DNA from: Elusimicrobium minutum
GTDB taxonomy: Bacteria; Elusimicrobiota; Elusimicrobia; Elusimicrobiales; UBA9959
Assembly: GCA_020723765.1 (NCBI GenBank)
Contig: DYIF01000003.1
Coordinates: forward strand, 107,675-171,674
Length of the DNA stretch: 64,000 nucleotides
Direction: 5' to 3'
Shown in pieces: positions 46,694-57,615 of this stretch. Positions within the stretch are counted from its first letter, which is position 1; each line of letters begins with the position of its first letter. Both the position numbers and the translations under genes were made by a program. The notes beneath the pieces were generated by a model, which saw only the letters and a program-made list of their open reading frames with translations, searched no databases and was not told where the DNA came from.

Positions 46694-47863
46694 CTAACTG
46701 GTAAATAGTTTTAAAATGTTATAAATCGATATTATAAAACTTTCCATTTTCCCCTTTATCGCCGAGGATAAGTTTCTTTCGTATCCCCGTGGAGAATATA
46801 TGAATGTATTTATCATATCGAAATTTTTTATAGCTTTCAGGGTTAATATAAAATCTTTAAAATTTGATTGAGGATATCCGGTTATTATATGAGTCCTTAT
46901 AATTATATTCGGATTTTCTTTTTTTATTTCTTTTACGAAATTTAGCGCCTTTTCTATTTCGTAATTTCTGTTCATAAGTTTTAGTATTTTGTTCGATCCT
47001 GATTGTATGCATATGTTTATAGAGTTAATGTTTGGGTCCGATAAAACTTTTTTATAATCTTTGGGATTTTCCAGTATTCTTTGAGGATTTAGATATCTTA
47101 GTTCGAACTTTATATCCGGGAATTCCTTTTTTAATGTTAATAATAAATCCGGAAGAGTCTTCCCGATATCTTCCCCCCAGCTTGCGCAATCGTCTCCGGT
47201 AAGATTTATTATTTTACCGCTGTTTTTATATTTTTCTATATCTCTTATTATCTCTTGTTCGGTTCTCGATCTGGGATTTTTTCTGGATATTTTGATAAGA
47301 CAGTATGAACAATTTCCGGCGCATCCGTTTCCTATTAATATGTTAGCCCTTTTGGCATGTAATATGATTTCGAGCTTTTTTTTCAGGCGGAGCGGTATTT
47401 TAAAATTTGTTATAAATTTTATTACTCTGTATGCAAAGGGGTATATTTTTACCGGATCGTTTTTTAAAACGGCATATATATTTTCGTCAAATTCTCTTTC
47501 TTCGATATCGGTTATTTTTTTTTCGGTTTTTAATATTTTGTCCATATCGGCTAACTCTTTTGCTATCTTGATATCGGGGTTTGTAGAGGTTAATTCTTTT
47601 ATGGTTTGATAGTCTATTTTAGAAAGACATCCGAATATTATTATCTTTTTATTAGGAAATCTTTCGGCCGTCGATTTTATCAAATCTATGCTGTATTTCT
47701 TAGTTTCGATTACCGAACCGCAGGTAGATATTACAATTATGTCGGCTTTGTCGGGGGTGTCTGTAATTTCTATTAAGTTTGATTTTAGATGCTTTATTAT
47801 TACCGATACGTCTGCGGAATTGGAATCGCATCTTTTATTTGCGGATATTATGAAGGCTTTCAT
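46694..47863 (-). CDS. MiaB/RimO-like methylthiotransferase, apparently without TRAM domain
   Basis: Cys of N-terminal cluster (KRCDSNSAD, ISTCGSVIE, FGCLSKI), radical SAM NGCAGNCSYCLI, SRTEQEIIRDIE, CIQSGSNKILKLMNR. Confidence 0.82.
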   Translation of the reverse strand: MKAFIISANKRCDSNSADVSVIIKHLKSNLIEITDTPDKADIIVISTCGSVIETKKYSIDLIKSTAERFPNKKIIIFGCLSKIDYQTIKELTSTNPDIKIAKELADMDKILKTEKKITDIEEREFDENIYAVLKNDPVKIYPFAYRVIKFITNFKIPLRLKKKLEIILHAKRANILIGNGCAGNCSYCLIKISRKNPRSRTEQEIIRDIEKYKNSGKIINLTGDDCASWGEDIGKTLPDLLLTLKKEFPDIKFELRYLNPQRILENPKDYKKVLSDPNINSINICIQSGSNKILKLMNRNYEIEKALNFVKEIKKENPNIIIRTHIITGYPQSNFKDFILTLKAIKNFDMINTFIYSPRGYERNLSSAIKGKMESFIISIYNILKLFTS

Positions 47864-49239
47864 CTTATCAATAAAATCCTTTTTATAAATTTGACAAAAA
47901 GCAATTTTAAAATCCGAATATTTTTTTCTGGCAAATCTCTAAATATAATATATATCCTATGCGGATTTATATAAAAAAATACGTTTAGCAAATATTTTTG
48001 AACGGAAGTCTTTATGTTTCTTTTTAGCGGCATATGTGATGAGAAGTAATCGGTATACAATCCTTTATCGTTTTTTGCCGATATCAAATCTTTATCGTTA
48101 TTAGAAAGTTGGGTTCCGGGATATATTCTTAAACCTGCGGTCATTATGGAATGTATCTTGAGTTTTAAGACATAGCTTAATGTTTCGATAAAAGTTTTTA
48201 TGCTTTCTTCTTTAAATCCGAAAATAATTCCGGCGGTTATGAATATTTTATTTTTGTAAAGGCTATCGGTATTTTCTTTAAATTTTTTAAGATTTAGATT
48301 TTTCTTTATTATTTTTTGAAGTTTATCGCTTCCGCTTTCAAGCCCGCATCCCACATACTTTACTCCGGCTTTTTTCATAAGATTTATAGTTTCTTCGTCT
48401 AAAAGATCGATTCTTATTCCGCATATATATAGATTAACATTTATCTTTAAATCTATTATCATATTAAGTATTTTTTTCGCGCGATCGATGTCGAAATTAA
48501 ATATGTCGTCTATTATTTCTACATTGTTTATATCGTATTTGTTTTTAATATCCAATATTTCTGATATGACCCTTTCTGGCGAGTGAGACCTGAATTTTTT
48601 CCCCATAAGATTATGACAAAAAACGCAGTTAAAAGGACAACCTCTTGAGGTTATTATATCCGCATATTCCAAACCGTAAAGAATAGGCGTATGAGGAACA
48701 AATTTGGAGTAATCTTTCAGGACTAATCCTTCCCTATCGGGCTTTGGCAAAGAGTCGATAATATCTTCCAAGTCGGATATTCCGTTGTTTATTATTCGAT
48801 CTTTGTTCCTAATCCATATCCCGTTTAACGAAGATGTGTCTTTGTTTTTTGAAAGGTTATCTACAAGATTAAAAAAAGATTTTTCGCCTTCCCCGCATAT
48901 TATAAAGTCAATATTTTTGTCTTTTAAGCATTCGTAAGGAAGAGATGTGGGGTAATGACCGCCTACGGCGATGAAACATTCTTTGAGATAACTTTTTATT
49001 ATCCTGGCTATTTCGTGAGTTTCTTTAGACTCGGATATTATCGAGCCTAAACCGACCATATCCGGTTTAAAATCCAATAAGATTTCCAAAAGTTTTTTTT
49101 TCGAGATAAAAGCCATATCTATAATTTTGACTTCGGAATATCCTTTGTTTTTTAGATAAGAAGACAAATACATTAACCCTAACGGTTGGGTCGTTATTTT
49201 TATTTTCGTATTTCTCGGTTTTACCAAAAGAATTTTCAT
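47860..49239 (-). CDS. B12-binding-domain radical SAM protein
   Basis: QPLGLMYLSSYLKNKG, VGGHYPTSLPYECLK, ICGEGEKSFFNLV, TSRGCPFNCVFCHNLMGKKFRSHSPERVI. Confidence 0.88.
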   Translation of the reverse strand: MKILLVKPRNTKIKITTQPLGLMYLSSYLKNKGYSEVKIIDMAFISKKKLLEILLDFKPDMVGLGSIISESKETHEIARIIKSYLKECFIAVGGHYPTSLPYECLKDKNIDFIICGEGEKSFFNLVDNLSKNKDTSSLNGIWIRNKDRIINNGISDLEDIIDSLPKPDREGLVLKDYSKFVPHTPILYGLEYADIITSRGCPFNCVFCHNLMGKKFRSHSPERVISEILDIKNKYDINNVEIIDDIFNFDIDRAKKILNMIIDLKINVNLYICGIRIDLLDEETINLMKKAGVKYVGCGLESGSDKLQKIIKKNLNLKKFKENTDSLYKNKIFITAGIIFGFKEESIKTFIETLSYVLKLKIHSIMTAGLRIYPGTQLSNNDKDLISAKNDKGLYTDYFSSHMPLKRNIKTSVQKYLLNVFFYINPHRIYIIFRDLPEKNIRILKLLFVKFIKRILLIR

Positions 49240-50576
49240 TTGTTTTCAAAAATTCGATTATAAATTATTTTGGAAAGATATAGATTCCCTTGAGCGCTTA
49301 AATGGTCGGTATCTTTAAAATAAAGGCTTTTATCGCTTTCGCCAAGTTCGGCAAAATATTTTTCGGCGTCTATAATCTTTATTTTATTTTTTTGAGAAAC
49401 ATTTCTTATTAAATCGTTTACTTTGGTATATGGGTACGGATATGTCATAATATATAATTCGATTCGATTCTTTTTCGAAATATTTATTATTTTTTGAATA
49501 TCTGATTCTATCCAATTTAAAACTTGAGATTCATTTTTTTTAAAATTTTTAAAATACTCGATAAGTTTTTTAAAGTTTTTATCTTCTGCGATTTCCGAAT
49601 TGGTTTTAGAAATTTCTATCAGTTCTTCGTATATATTATCGGCCGATAGTGAGCTTTGCATTAGAAATGTTTGTTTTATTACGTATATGTCGTATTTTGT
49701 CAGTTTTTTCATGTATTTTAACGCTTGTATTATTTTGCCGGTCGCTTTGTCGAATTTATAGTTTATTATATCCCATTCCGCAAGACCTCTTAAAATTATT
49801 CCTTTTGCGTTTAAAGAAGAATCATTTAAATCGGTAGATTTATATGCGAATTCCGATATTTTTTTTATGTTTTTTTCCGATTCTTTTATGTTATTTAGCT
49901 TGAAGTTTAAGTTGGCCGTAAGCCAGAGTAAGTTTATGCTTTCAGGGAATTTTTCCAATCCTTCTATCGCCGCTTCGTAAGCTTGTTTAAAATTCCTTTT
50001 TTCAAATAGAAGGCTTATCGTCTTTTGCGTATAATAATTTTCCGAATTGGCTGGGTAATTTTTATATAAATCTATTTCGAAGGGTATATGGTTTGCGTAA
50101 ATTTCTTTTTTGGATTTTTCGGATAATACCCAGGATTTTAGATTTATAAAAAAAATTCTTAGAAGCTTGTATGTTCTAAGATTTTCAAAAAAAAATTTAT
50201 TTGGGCTCTTATATCCAAAAAGATTCGCACTTCCCCCTAAAAAGATAACTTTTTCCGGTTTTTTGTTTTTTAAAAAATTTATATATTTTTCCGATATTGT
50301 GGAAGTATCCGCTTCGCATATTCCTAAATTTACGGCGGTAAATCCTTTTTCTTTTATCATTTCTGATAGCAGAGAAGGATAGGAGTCTTTATTTTCCACC
50401 TCTCCTCCAAACGTATAGCTGTCTCCTATGCACAAAATTATCTTTTTGTCTGGATATTCGATAAAATCCCTTTCTTCTATGGTCTTTATTTTTATTAAAA
50501 GTAAAAGAACTTCGGATAATAGCAATCCTATTGTTATTAAAAACAGTATTTTGACGAGTTTTTTAAAATAGCGCAT
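49236..50576 (-). CDS. SGNH/GDSL-type hydrolase-like protein with N-terminal TM
   Basis: IILCIGDSYTFGGEVENKDSYPSLL and C-terminal DTDHLSAQGN. Confidence 0.75.
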   Translation of the reverse strand: MRYFKKLVKILFLITIGLLLSEVLLLLIKIKTIEERDFIEYPDKKIILCIGDSYTFGGEVENKDSYPSLLSEMIKEKGFTAVNLGICEADTSTISEKYINFLKNKKPEKVIFLGGSANLFGYKSPNKFFFENLRTYKLLRIFFINLKSWVLSEKSKKEIYANHIPFEIDLYKNYPANSENYYTQKTISLLFEKRNFKQAYEAAIEGLEKFPESINLLWLTANLNFKLNNIKESEKNIKKISEFAYKSTDLNDSSLNAKGIILRGLAEWDIINYKFDKATGKIIQALKYMKKLTKYDIYVIKQTFLMQSSLSADNIYEELIEISKTNSEIAEDKNFKKLIEYFKNFKKNESQVLNWIESDIQKIINISKKNRIELYIMTYPYPYTKVNDLIRNVSQKNKIKIIDAEKYFAELGESDKSLYFKDTDHLSAQGNLYLSKIIYNRIFENK

Positions 50577-50766
50577 ATATGGCAGGTAGAACAGAAGATT
50601 TGGCCGTTATGCTCACGAATAGCCCAAGAATCCCCAAAACGACTAAAAGAGGTATTAGCCACCATTTTTTAGTTATTCTTATCATATGAAACAAAAATAC
50701 TATCAAATCCCAGTTGTTTTTTATTTTAAAATTATTTCTTAATTCGTCTTTGGTTTTATATTTCAT
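50563..50766 (-). CDS. DUF5989-like small membrane protein
   Basis: 67 aa; RITKKWWLIPLLVVLGILGLFVSITAKSSVLPAIYALF. Confidence 0.75.
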   Translation of the reverse strand: MKYKTKDELRNNFKIKNNWDLIVFLFHMIRITKKWWLIPLLVVLGILGLFVSITAKSSVLPAIYALF

Positions 50767-50802
50767 CGTTATCCTATATTTTACATTATACTATAACATG
50801 GA

Positions 50803-52218
50803 TTATTTGGGGAATAAGGTTCTTGTAATTAATTTTTTAAACAAAAGAGCCAGAACCTTAAAATCCCCGTAAGGCATATCCCTGAAAATTCTATATATCC
50901 TGGTCGGAAAGAAAAAATAAAATATTATATTTGAAATAATTTTTAATGATATCAATTGCCAGTTTTTCATGTTTGAATAATTGATAAATTTTTTAACCGA
51001 TATGTATATATAAATGTCGTTTTCCGGAGTTATTACTTTGTTTTTTTCCACATGTTTGGCTATTTCCGTATTGGAATAAGCCATCAGGTAGCTCGGCATG
51101 AAAGTATGTACCGGCATTTTTAAAAGCCATTTTATGGTTTGAAATACGTCCGAAATCGTTTCTTTCGGAAAATTAAACATGACAAACATATTAGTAAAGA
51201 TCTTTTTTTTCACTATTTTTCCGGCGTTTGAATATAACTTTTCCAAATTCATCTCTTTTTTGATTTCTTTTTGTATTTTTACGCTTCCGGTTTCCAGAGC
51301 CAAAGTAACATATTTTGTATTTGAAGGTTTTAATAAATTTATAAACTCATCGTCCAGTATATCGCCTCTAAAGCCATTTACAAAAAAAAGTTTTACATCT
51401 GGAAGTTTTTCCGATTTTTCTTTTAATATTTTTTTTGCTCTTTCGATGTCCAGATTAAATATGTCATCTGTAATTTCGATATTTTCCACTCCATATTCTT
51501 TATATAAAATTTCCATTTCTTTTATCACTCTTTGTGGAGAATGAGCTCTAAATTTTTTTCCGAAAATATTGTGACAGTATGTGCAATGCCACGGACATCC
51601 TCGCGAGGTCAGTATTACGGCGTATTTCTTGCCGTATAAGAAAGGAGATTGCGGAATAAAGTTGGAATAAGAATCGAAATCTATAAGTCCCCAGTCGGGA
51701 ATTGGAATCTCGTCCAAATTATCTATTAATATAGCGGGAGGATTTGTTATTATCGAATCGTTTTTTTTATAAGCTATTCCTTTTATTTCGTTTATTTTTT
51801 CTCTTCCGTTTTCAATATGTTTTAATATTTCAACTACTGTTTTTTCGCCTTCTCCGATTACAGTAAAATCTATATTTTTGTCTTCGGCTGCATATTCGGG
51901 ATAATGTGAGGGATAAGGTCCTCCGATTATTATAGTTATTTTTCGATTAAAGTTTTTGATTATTTCAGCCATTTTATGAGCCGATACGGACTCCGCGGTT
52001 ATTGCGCTTATGCCGACTATATCGGGATTATGAATGTCTAATATTTCTTTTAATTTTTCTTTGTATCCCTCCGAATATTTTTCGGCCTCGAAAAGCGCTA
52101 TCTCGCTATATCCTTCTTTCTTTAGTGACGCCGATATGTAGAGCAAACCTAAAGGAGGCTGCGCCTCTCCGAAGAAATTATTGCACTTTGCTTTTATTAA
52201 GAGTATTTTCGGTTTCAT
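50803..52218 (-). CDS. B12-binding-domain radical SAM protein
   Basis: PPLGLLYISASLKKEG, IIGGPYPSHYPEYAAED, VIGEGEKTVVEIL, TSRGCPWHCTYCHNIFGKKFRAHSPQRVI. Confidence 0.88.
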   Translation of the reverse strand: MKPKILLIKAKCNNFFGEAQPPLGLLYISASLKKEGYSEIALFEAEKYSEGYKEKLKEILDIHNPDIVGISAITAESVSAHKMAEIIKNFNRKITIIIGGPYPSHYPEYAAEDKNIDFTVIGEGEKTVVEILKHIENGREKINEIKGIAYKKNDSIITNPPAILIDNLDEIPIPDWGLIDFDSYSNFIPQSPFLYGKKYAVILTSRGCPWHCTYCHNIFGKKFRAHSPQRVIKEMEILYKEYGVENIEITDDIFNLDIERAKKILKEKSEKLPDVKLFFVNGFRGDILDDEFINLLKPSNTKYVTLALETGSVKIQKEIKKEMNLEKLYSNAGKIVKKKIFTNMFVMFNFPKETISDVFQTIKWLLKMPVHTFMPSYLMAYSNTEIAKHVEKNKVITPENDIYIYISVKKFINYSNMKNWQLISLKIISNIIFYFFFPTRIYRIFRDMPYGDFKVLALLFKKLITRTLFPK

Positions 52219-53252
52219 TTCTTGGTTATTTCTTTTATAATTATTTCCGCTATCTTTTTATGTCCTTTTTCCGAAAAATGCACCATATCCTTGTCCGGTT
52301 TTAAAAAAAGATCTTTTTTGTTTTCGAAAATTTTAAAAAGATCTATATTAGATATTTTTTCTTTTTTTGCGTAATCGAGCAAATCGGAATTATACTCCGT
52401 TATGTCCTTGTATATTTGTGAAAGTTGGGCTTCTTGTATTTTTTTGAAATCGTAATTCCCACCGGTTTCATTTTGAACGCATTTTTTTATTTCTTTTTCG
52501 AGGCATTTTGAATATTTTTCGTAATTTGGAGGAATTAAAAACGGAGATGTGAGAAGAATAAGTTTTATTCCTTTATTATGGCATTCGTCTTTAAAGTATT
52601 TTATGTTTTCTATATAATCCGAGGGCTCTACTCTTCTTCTAAAATGGATTTCGGGTTTTAATATACCGTTGTCGGCTAAAAATAAATAAAGTTTTTTCAA
52701 AAAATAAGATTTTCTCAATATCTCGGAAAAATACAAATCGTAACTTTTTAAAGGTTTTAAATCTTTGTCGGATTTGTCTTCATTTCTAAAAAAACGGTAT
52801 CTATCCGGATCGTTAACCCCGTATGCGAATATTATTATATCCGGAGACATATCTTTGATTACAGTTTCAAATAAAATCCTCCCCTGGTAAGAGGAGTATC
52901 CTATTATGGAGGCGTTTATTACTTCATAGCCTTTTAGTTTTTTTGAAATCAAATACGGGTAGGTTTTTTCCTCAGCTACGCCCCAGCCGAAGGATGGAGA
53001 AGCCCCCATTATTATTATTCTTTTTTTAGTTTTTAGTGATATCTCGTCGTTTCTAAAACCAAATGAGTTTGTTTTTAGAACTACGGATTCGAATATCGTG
53101 TTTAGATTGGGTTTTGTTTTCCATAAGAGCTTCGGATCTTGAGTTAAAATTTTTATTATTTTGTCGTAGTAGGTTTCTTTGTAAGTTATTCGAGATATTA
53201 ATTCCAGCGAGAATAAGATTAAAACAAAAATAAAAAAAACTTTTTTCTTCAT
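52215..53252 (-). CDS. SGNH/GDSL-type hydrolase-like protein
   Basis: IIIMGASPSFGWGVAEEKTYPYLI, IFAYGVNDP, DMVHFSEKGHKKIAE. Confidence 0.75.
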   Translation of the reverse strand: MKKKVFFIFVLILFSLELISRITYKETYYDKIIKILTQDPKLLWKTKPNLNTIFESVVLKTNSFGFRNDEISLKTKKRIIIMGASPSFGWGVAEEKTYPYLISKKLKGYEVINASIIGYSSYQGRILFETVIKDMSPDIIIFAYGVNDPDRYRFFRNEDKSDKDLKPLKSYDLYFSEILRKSYFLKKLYLFLADNGILKPEIHFRRRVEPSDYIENIKYFKDECHNKGIKLILLTSPFLIPPNYEKYSKCLEKEIKKCVQNETGGNYDFKKIQEAQLSQIYKDITEYNSDLLDYAKKEKISNIDLFKIFENKKDLFLKPDKDMVHFSEKGHKKIAEIIIKEITKK

Positions 53253-54097
53253 TTTTCTAAAACCCCTATTATGCTTGCCCCTATTATTTTATCCAGAGAA
53301 GTAATCTTTAATATCTCCGATATCGTTTTTACATAAAACGGGATCTTTCCGTTAAAAACAACCGAGAGCTTTTCTTTGTCTCCCCAGACCGAGTCTATTT
53401 CATAATTTTTTATTTTATATCCGCTAATTTTTAAAAAATTCAGAAAAGTTTTTTTGTCAAACAATATTTTATGGTCCGGATTTGTTGGATATCCTTTTAC
53501 GTACATTTTCGTTATTATTCTTATTAATCCTTTTATTTCGATATAAGACTCATCAGGCACTTCTATCCATATTAATCCTTTTTCTTTCATAAAATCTCTC
53601 AGTTGTTTAAGAAGTGTTAAGGGGGCGAGAAGATGTTCTATAACGTCGTTTGCGATTATTAAATCGAAATTTCCCCCTTTTATTTTTTGGGGATCGAATT
53701 GAGAGAAAAAAACTTTGTCCGATAATTTTTTATTCCGGGCCAATTCTTTTTGAAAAACCGGATACGCCTCAAACGCCCAATAATCGTTTTTTTTATCGAT
53801 TAATATCGAGCCCAGGGCTCCGTTGCCGCAGCCTATTTCGAGTATTTTCAAGTTTTTTACTTTTATTCCCGTTATTTTTTCTATCTTTTCTATCCTTGAA
53901 ATGTTTATGGAAATATGATTTTCAAAAGATTCTTTGTATTGTTCATAAATTTGAGTTATTAATTCGTTGTCGTTTAAAACCGGACTTTTAGGATCCTGGA
54001 ATAACGTTTGACATCCATCGCACTTGTCGATGATCATATCCTTATGTTTCCAGTAAATTTTTGTTTTAAAAAAACCGCATATTGGGCATTTAGTCAT
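53249..54097 (-). CDS. class I SAM-dependent methyltransferase with N-terminal zinc-binding motif
   Basis: CPICGFF...CDGCQTLFQDP, LEIGCGNGALGSIL, NDVIEHLLAPL. Confidence 0.85.
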   Translation of the reverse strand: MTKCPICGFFKTKIYWKHKDMIIDKCDGCQTLFQDPKSPVLNDNELITQIYEQYKESFENHISINISRIEKIEKITGIKVKNLKILEIGCGNGALGSILIDKKNDYWAFEAYPVFQKELARNKKLSDKVFFSQFDPQKIKGGNFDLIIANDVIEHLLAPLTLLKQLRDFMKEKGLIWIEVPDESYIEIKGLIRIITKMYVKGYPTNPDHKILFDKKTFLNFLKISGYKIKNYEIDSVWGDKEKLSVVFNGKIPFYVKTISEILKITSLDKIIGASIIGVLEK

Positions 54098-55296
54098 ATT
54101 TTTGATTTTAAAAAATTAAATATCTCGTCGGCTATTATCCTGTGCCCTTTGGCATTGATATGCTCGTCGTCGTCGAAGTATTTTTCTTTGTTTTCTGATA
54201 AAAGAAGATTTTTAAAAACAGACTCCAAATCTATTATATAAGAATCGGTATTTTTGGTCGTTTTTTTTATTATGCGGTTTGCTATTTTGTATTCCGAAGG
54301 ATAGGTTAGAAAAATCGGAGTTATTTTTTTCGATCTTAATCGTTTATTTATTTCGATAAGATTGGATTCGAGTCTTTTTTGGGCTTCGAGCTCGAATTTG
54401 TCCCTTTCCTTGAAATAATTTATGTACTTTAATATAAATTCCTTATTTTGAATTTCGGGTCTTTGGGATAGTATCGATTCCAATTCTTTAGCTATTTCGA
54501 TAGCGCTATACTTGGATTGGAATTGATAAGCTATGGATATCGCGTAGAAGATGGATAAAGATTTATCATAATAAATCGAATCCGGAGGCAGAGCTTTAAG
54601 CAATTTTAACGAGTATTCTATAACCTTCGAATGTTGATTTTTTTTAAACATTTCCATAAATATTTGAGATGTAATAGGCATTAAAGAAGAGTCGTCTATT
54701 TTTATAAATTCCTTTTCCATTTTATCGACGGCTTTTTTGAAATATATGTTTAATATCATTAACCTAAAAAATTTATAGGATTTGGTTTTTTGCCATATAT
54801 TGTTTTCTTTTCCGTATATTCTTTGTTTGATTTCCGTTTGTTCTGCGTCGTAAGACGGATTTTTTATCGTAAAAGAGCTTTTTTCGTTCGGATTTATCAG
54901 GTTCCAGAAATCGCTCGAGCCTACGAGTATTATGGCGTAATTGGGATTATGCTTCGCTATATTCTTATCAAGCTCGTATAATACCTGAGAGGAATTATAC
55001 TCGCATACGCCCGCATTTATCAGATTTATTTTTTTGTTTTTCTGATAGGCTCTGAGTTTTTCCCATAAAAGGTAGCTATACGTTTGATCGTATTTTACGT
55101 TTCCGCCGTATGTGTGGGAATCCCCCATCGCGATTATCGTGACGGTTTGGTCGGTATTTTTGTTCGAGTCCATGAATTCCTTTTTTCTAATATCCCGGTA
55201 TAATATTCCGGAGATATTCAATATAATCTCCAAAAACAAAAAAGAAAGAAACAAAATTCCTAAAAATCCCGATATGTATTTTATAAAATTCTTCAT
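54094..55296 (-). CDS. SGNH/GDSL-type hydrolase-like protein with N-terminal TM
   Basis: VTIIAMGDSHTYGGNVKYDQTYSYLL, DDEHINAKGHRIIADEI. Confidence 0.75.
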   Translation of the reverse strand: MKNFIKYISGFLGILFLSFLFLEIILNISGILYRDIRKKEFMDSNKNTDQTVTIIAMGDSHTYGGNVKYDQTYSYLLWEKLRAYQKNKKINLINAGVCEYNSSQVLYELDKNIAKHNPNYAIILVGSSDFWNLINPNEKSSFTIKNPSYDAEQTEIKQRIYGKENNIWQKTKSYKFFRLMILNIYFKKAVDKMEKEFIKIDDSSLMPITSQIFMEMFKKNQHSKVIEYSLKLLKALPPDSIYYDKSLSIFYAISIAYQFQSKYSAIEIAKELESILSQRPEIQNKEFILKYINYFKERDKFELEAQKRLESNLIEINKRLRSKKITPIFLTYPSEYKIANRIIKKTTKNTDSYIIDLESVFKNLLLSENKEKYFDDDEHINAKGHRIIADEIFNFLKSKI

Positions 55297-56198
55297 TTTT
55301 CTATATACGATAAATTATAATAAAAATCTTTAAGAGTTTTAATTTCCGAAAGATTTTTAAATCTTTTTACCGCTTCGTTTAAAAAGTTTATCTTTTCCTT
55401 TATAGTATTGTTAAAAATATTCATAAGGCCTTTTTTAATATGAATACCCTTTATTTCGTTATCCGATATGAATTCGTGTAAGTGTATGACATAATTTAGG
55501 TATTCTTTTTTTTCTATCGTTCGATTCAGTATCCCGGTTCCAAATTTTCCGAGAGGCGAGAGGAAAAAGTTAAATAGGGGCAGTCCCAGAAAACAGGATG
55601 CGGTTAAGGGAAATTCGTATATGGAATTTATTTTGCGAGGAAGATCCGTATTTGTTATTTTATAATGATTATATTTTTCTTTTCTAAAAGAAGCAAAGTA
55701 AATCTTTTTTAACTTTGAGTATAAGAAAGAAGAGTTAGATGAGGAATCGTATAGATAATTTTTTGAAGACAATATTTTTATCATACTTTCGTTTATCTCG
55801 GCTCCCGGGGATCTGAATCCGGACGGAGTTACGTTTAGTTTTTTATGTAATATGTTTTTTGAATTTTCTATTTCTTTCAAAAATTCGCTTTCTTTGAGAT
55901 TTATTATTTTCCTGTCGTGAGAGTAGGAATGGTCTCCAATTTCGTTGCCTTCGGATAAAATTTTTTGGGTTATCTTTACGCAATCAGAGTACTCTAAGTG
56001 AGAGGATATTATAAAAAAAGTAATTTTTATCCCGTGATTGTTTAATACGTCGAATATCCTTTCGATAGATTTTTTGTATGTTTCAGTTATTATTTTTTCT
56101 TTTTCGTCTGTCGAATACTCCGCCGATATTTCTTCCGCGAAAGTATCCGAATCTAAGGTTATCGTCGCTATTTTATTCATAAAATTTATTCGCCTCAA
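55293..56198 (-). CDS. polysaccharide deacetylase family protein
   Basis: ITLDSDTFAEE, GNEIGDHSYSHDRKI, SGFRSPGAEI, HLHEF. Confidence 0.82.
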   Translation of the reverse strand: MRRINFMNKIATITLDSDTFAEEISAEYSTDEKEKIITETYKKSIERIFDVLNNHGIKITFFIISSHLEYSDCVKITQKILSEGNEIGDHSYSHDRKIINLKESEFLKEIENSKNILHKKLNVTPSGFRSPGAEINESMIKILSSKNYLYDSSSNSSFLYSKLKKIYFASFRKEKYNHYKITNTDLPRKINSIYEFPLTASCFLGLPLFNFFLSPLGKFGTGILNRTIEKKEYLNYVIHLHEFISDNEIKGIHIKKGLMNIFNNTIKEKINFLNEAVKRFKNLSEIKTLKDFYYNLSYIEK

Positions 56199-57615
56199 GC
56201 TTTATTATGGCTTTGACTCCTCTTATCGTTTGGTAAAACATTTGTTTGTTTTTGATTTTTTTAATTCTTTTTAAAATATACGAAGCTCTGAGATAGAAAT
56301 CTCTGAATAATTTTTTTTGATAATACACCAATTCTTCTTTTGTCAAATCGATATTGACCGATGCAGCCGGCGCGGAAGAGGATAATAAATTTATATAATC
56401 GTTCCAATTCGCCGAACCAATGTCTATTTTTCCATTGTTAATTAGCCGGTTAAAATAATAAGAGCCTGGAAGCGGCGTGAATATGGTAAATATTGCGAAA
56501 TCAGGATCCAATTTTAACACGAATCTTCTTGTTTCTTCCAGGGTTTCCTTCGTTTCTTCGGGAGTTCCTATTATAAAACTGCAAAAAGACATTATTTTGT
56601 TATTTCTACATATTTCTACGGCTTTTATTATTTGACCGACCGTTATTTGTTTGTTTATCGAATCCAGTATCTTTTGCGAACCGGATTCCGCCCCGAAAAG
56701 TATCATTCTGCATCCCGCTTCGTACATAAGTTTGGCTATTCCTTCGTTTATATGATCCACCCTGCTTGAACAGGTAAAATAAATATCCGGCAGTTCTTCT
56801 TTGATCATATTAAAAATCTTTATAGCTCTGTTTTTGTCCAAAAGTATAGAGTCGTCCCAGAATATGAATTCTCTTACGTCGAATTTTTTTCTTAAATATT
56901 TCATTTCTTCCAAAACGTTTTCGGGAGATCGAAACCTTACTTTGTTTTTAAAAACGGTATTATGGCTGCAGAATTTGCATAAATACGGACATCCTCTCGA
57001 TGTGATAACGGAAGCTATGGGATAACTCGTTAGCCTTCTGGATGCCGGTAATGTGTAGCGATTCATTGGAAGAAGCTCGTAGGCTGGAATGGGAAGTTTA
57101 TCCAGATTATCTATGAGTTTTCTCGGTTCGGTAATTTTTATTTCTCCGTTTTTTTTATATGCTATTCCATTTATTTTCGAAATGTCTCGATTGTATTTTA
57201 TCGCCGTTAAGAGTTCCAAAGAAGTTATCTCCCCTTCTCCTATGACGCATATGTCTATTTCGTTATTTTTTAAAAGAATATGAGGTAATATCGTCGGTTG
57301 TATTCCGCCGGCGATGACTTTTATCGCTCCGTTTATTTTTTTTACTATTTTAGCTATTTCTATGGCCGTATTAGTCGAAGATGTGGAGACGGTTATGCCG
57401 ACTGATATGGGATTAAATTTTCTTATTCTCGTTTCCAAATCTATTGGAGACAAGTTTTCTATATCGTTATCTATAATTTTAACCGAGTAGCCGTTTTTTA
57501 TTAAAAATGAAGCGATATACGATATGGATAAAGGTTGAGTTATTCCAGATGCGGTTCTCAGTATATTTGCGGTTTTAGGTTGATGCGGAGATATTAAAAC
57601 TATATCGGTCGTCAT
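56173..57615 (-). CDS. B12-binding-domain radical SAM protein
   Basis: VIAGGIQPTILPHILLK, VIGEGEITSLELL, TSRGCPYLCKFCSHN. Confidence 0.88.
   Translation of the reverse strand: MTTDIVLISPHQPKTANILRTASGITQPLSISYIASFLIKNGYSVKIIDNDIENLSPIDLETRIRKFNPISVGITVSTSSTNTAIEIAKIVKKINGAIKVIAGGIQPTILPHILLKNNEIDICVIGEGEITSLELLTAIKYNRDISKINGIAYKKNGEIKITEPRKLIDNLDKLPIPAYELLPMNRYTLPASRRLTSYPIASVITSRGCPYLCKFCSHNTVFKNKVRFRSPENVLEEMKYLRKKFDVREFIFWDDSILLDKNRAIKIFNMIKEELPDIYFTCSSRVDHINEGIAKLMYEAGCRMILFGAESGSQKILDSINKQITVGQIIKAVEICRNNKIMSFCSFIIGTPEETKETLEETRRFVLKLDPDFAIFTIFTPLPGSYYFNRLINNGKIDIGSANWNDYINLLSSSAPAASVNIDLTKEELVYYQKKLFRDFYLRASYILKRIKKIKNKQMFYQTIRGVKAIIKLEANKFYE

Noticed and set aside
53650-53991. 113-aa plus ORF antisense to the methyltransferase
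   Set aside because: Opposite strand has clear methyltransferase motifs; no independent support
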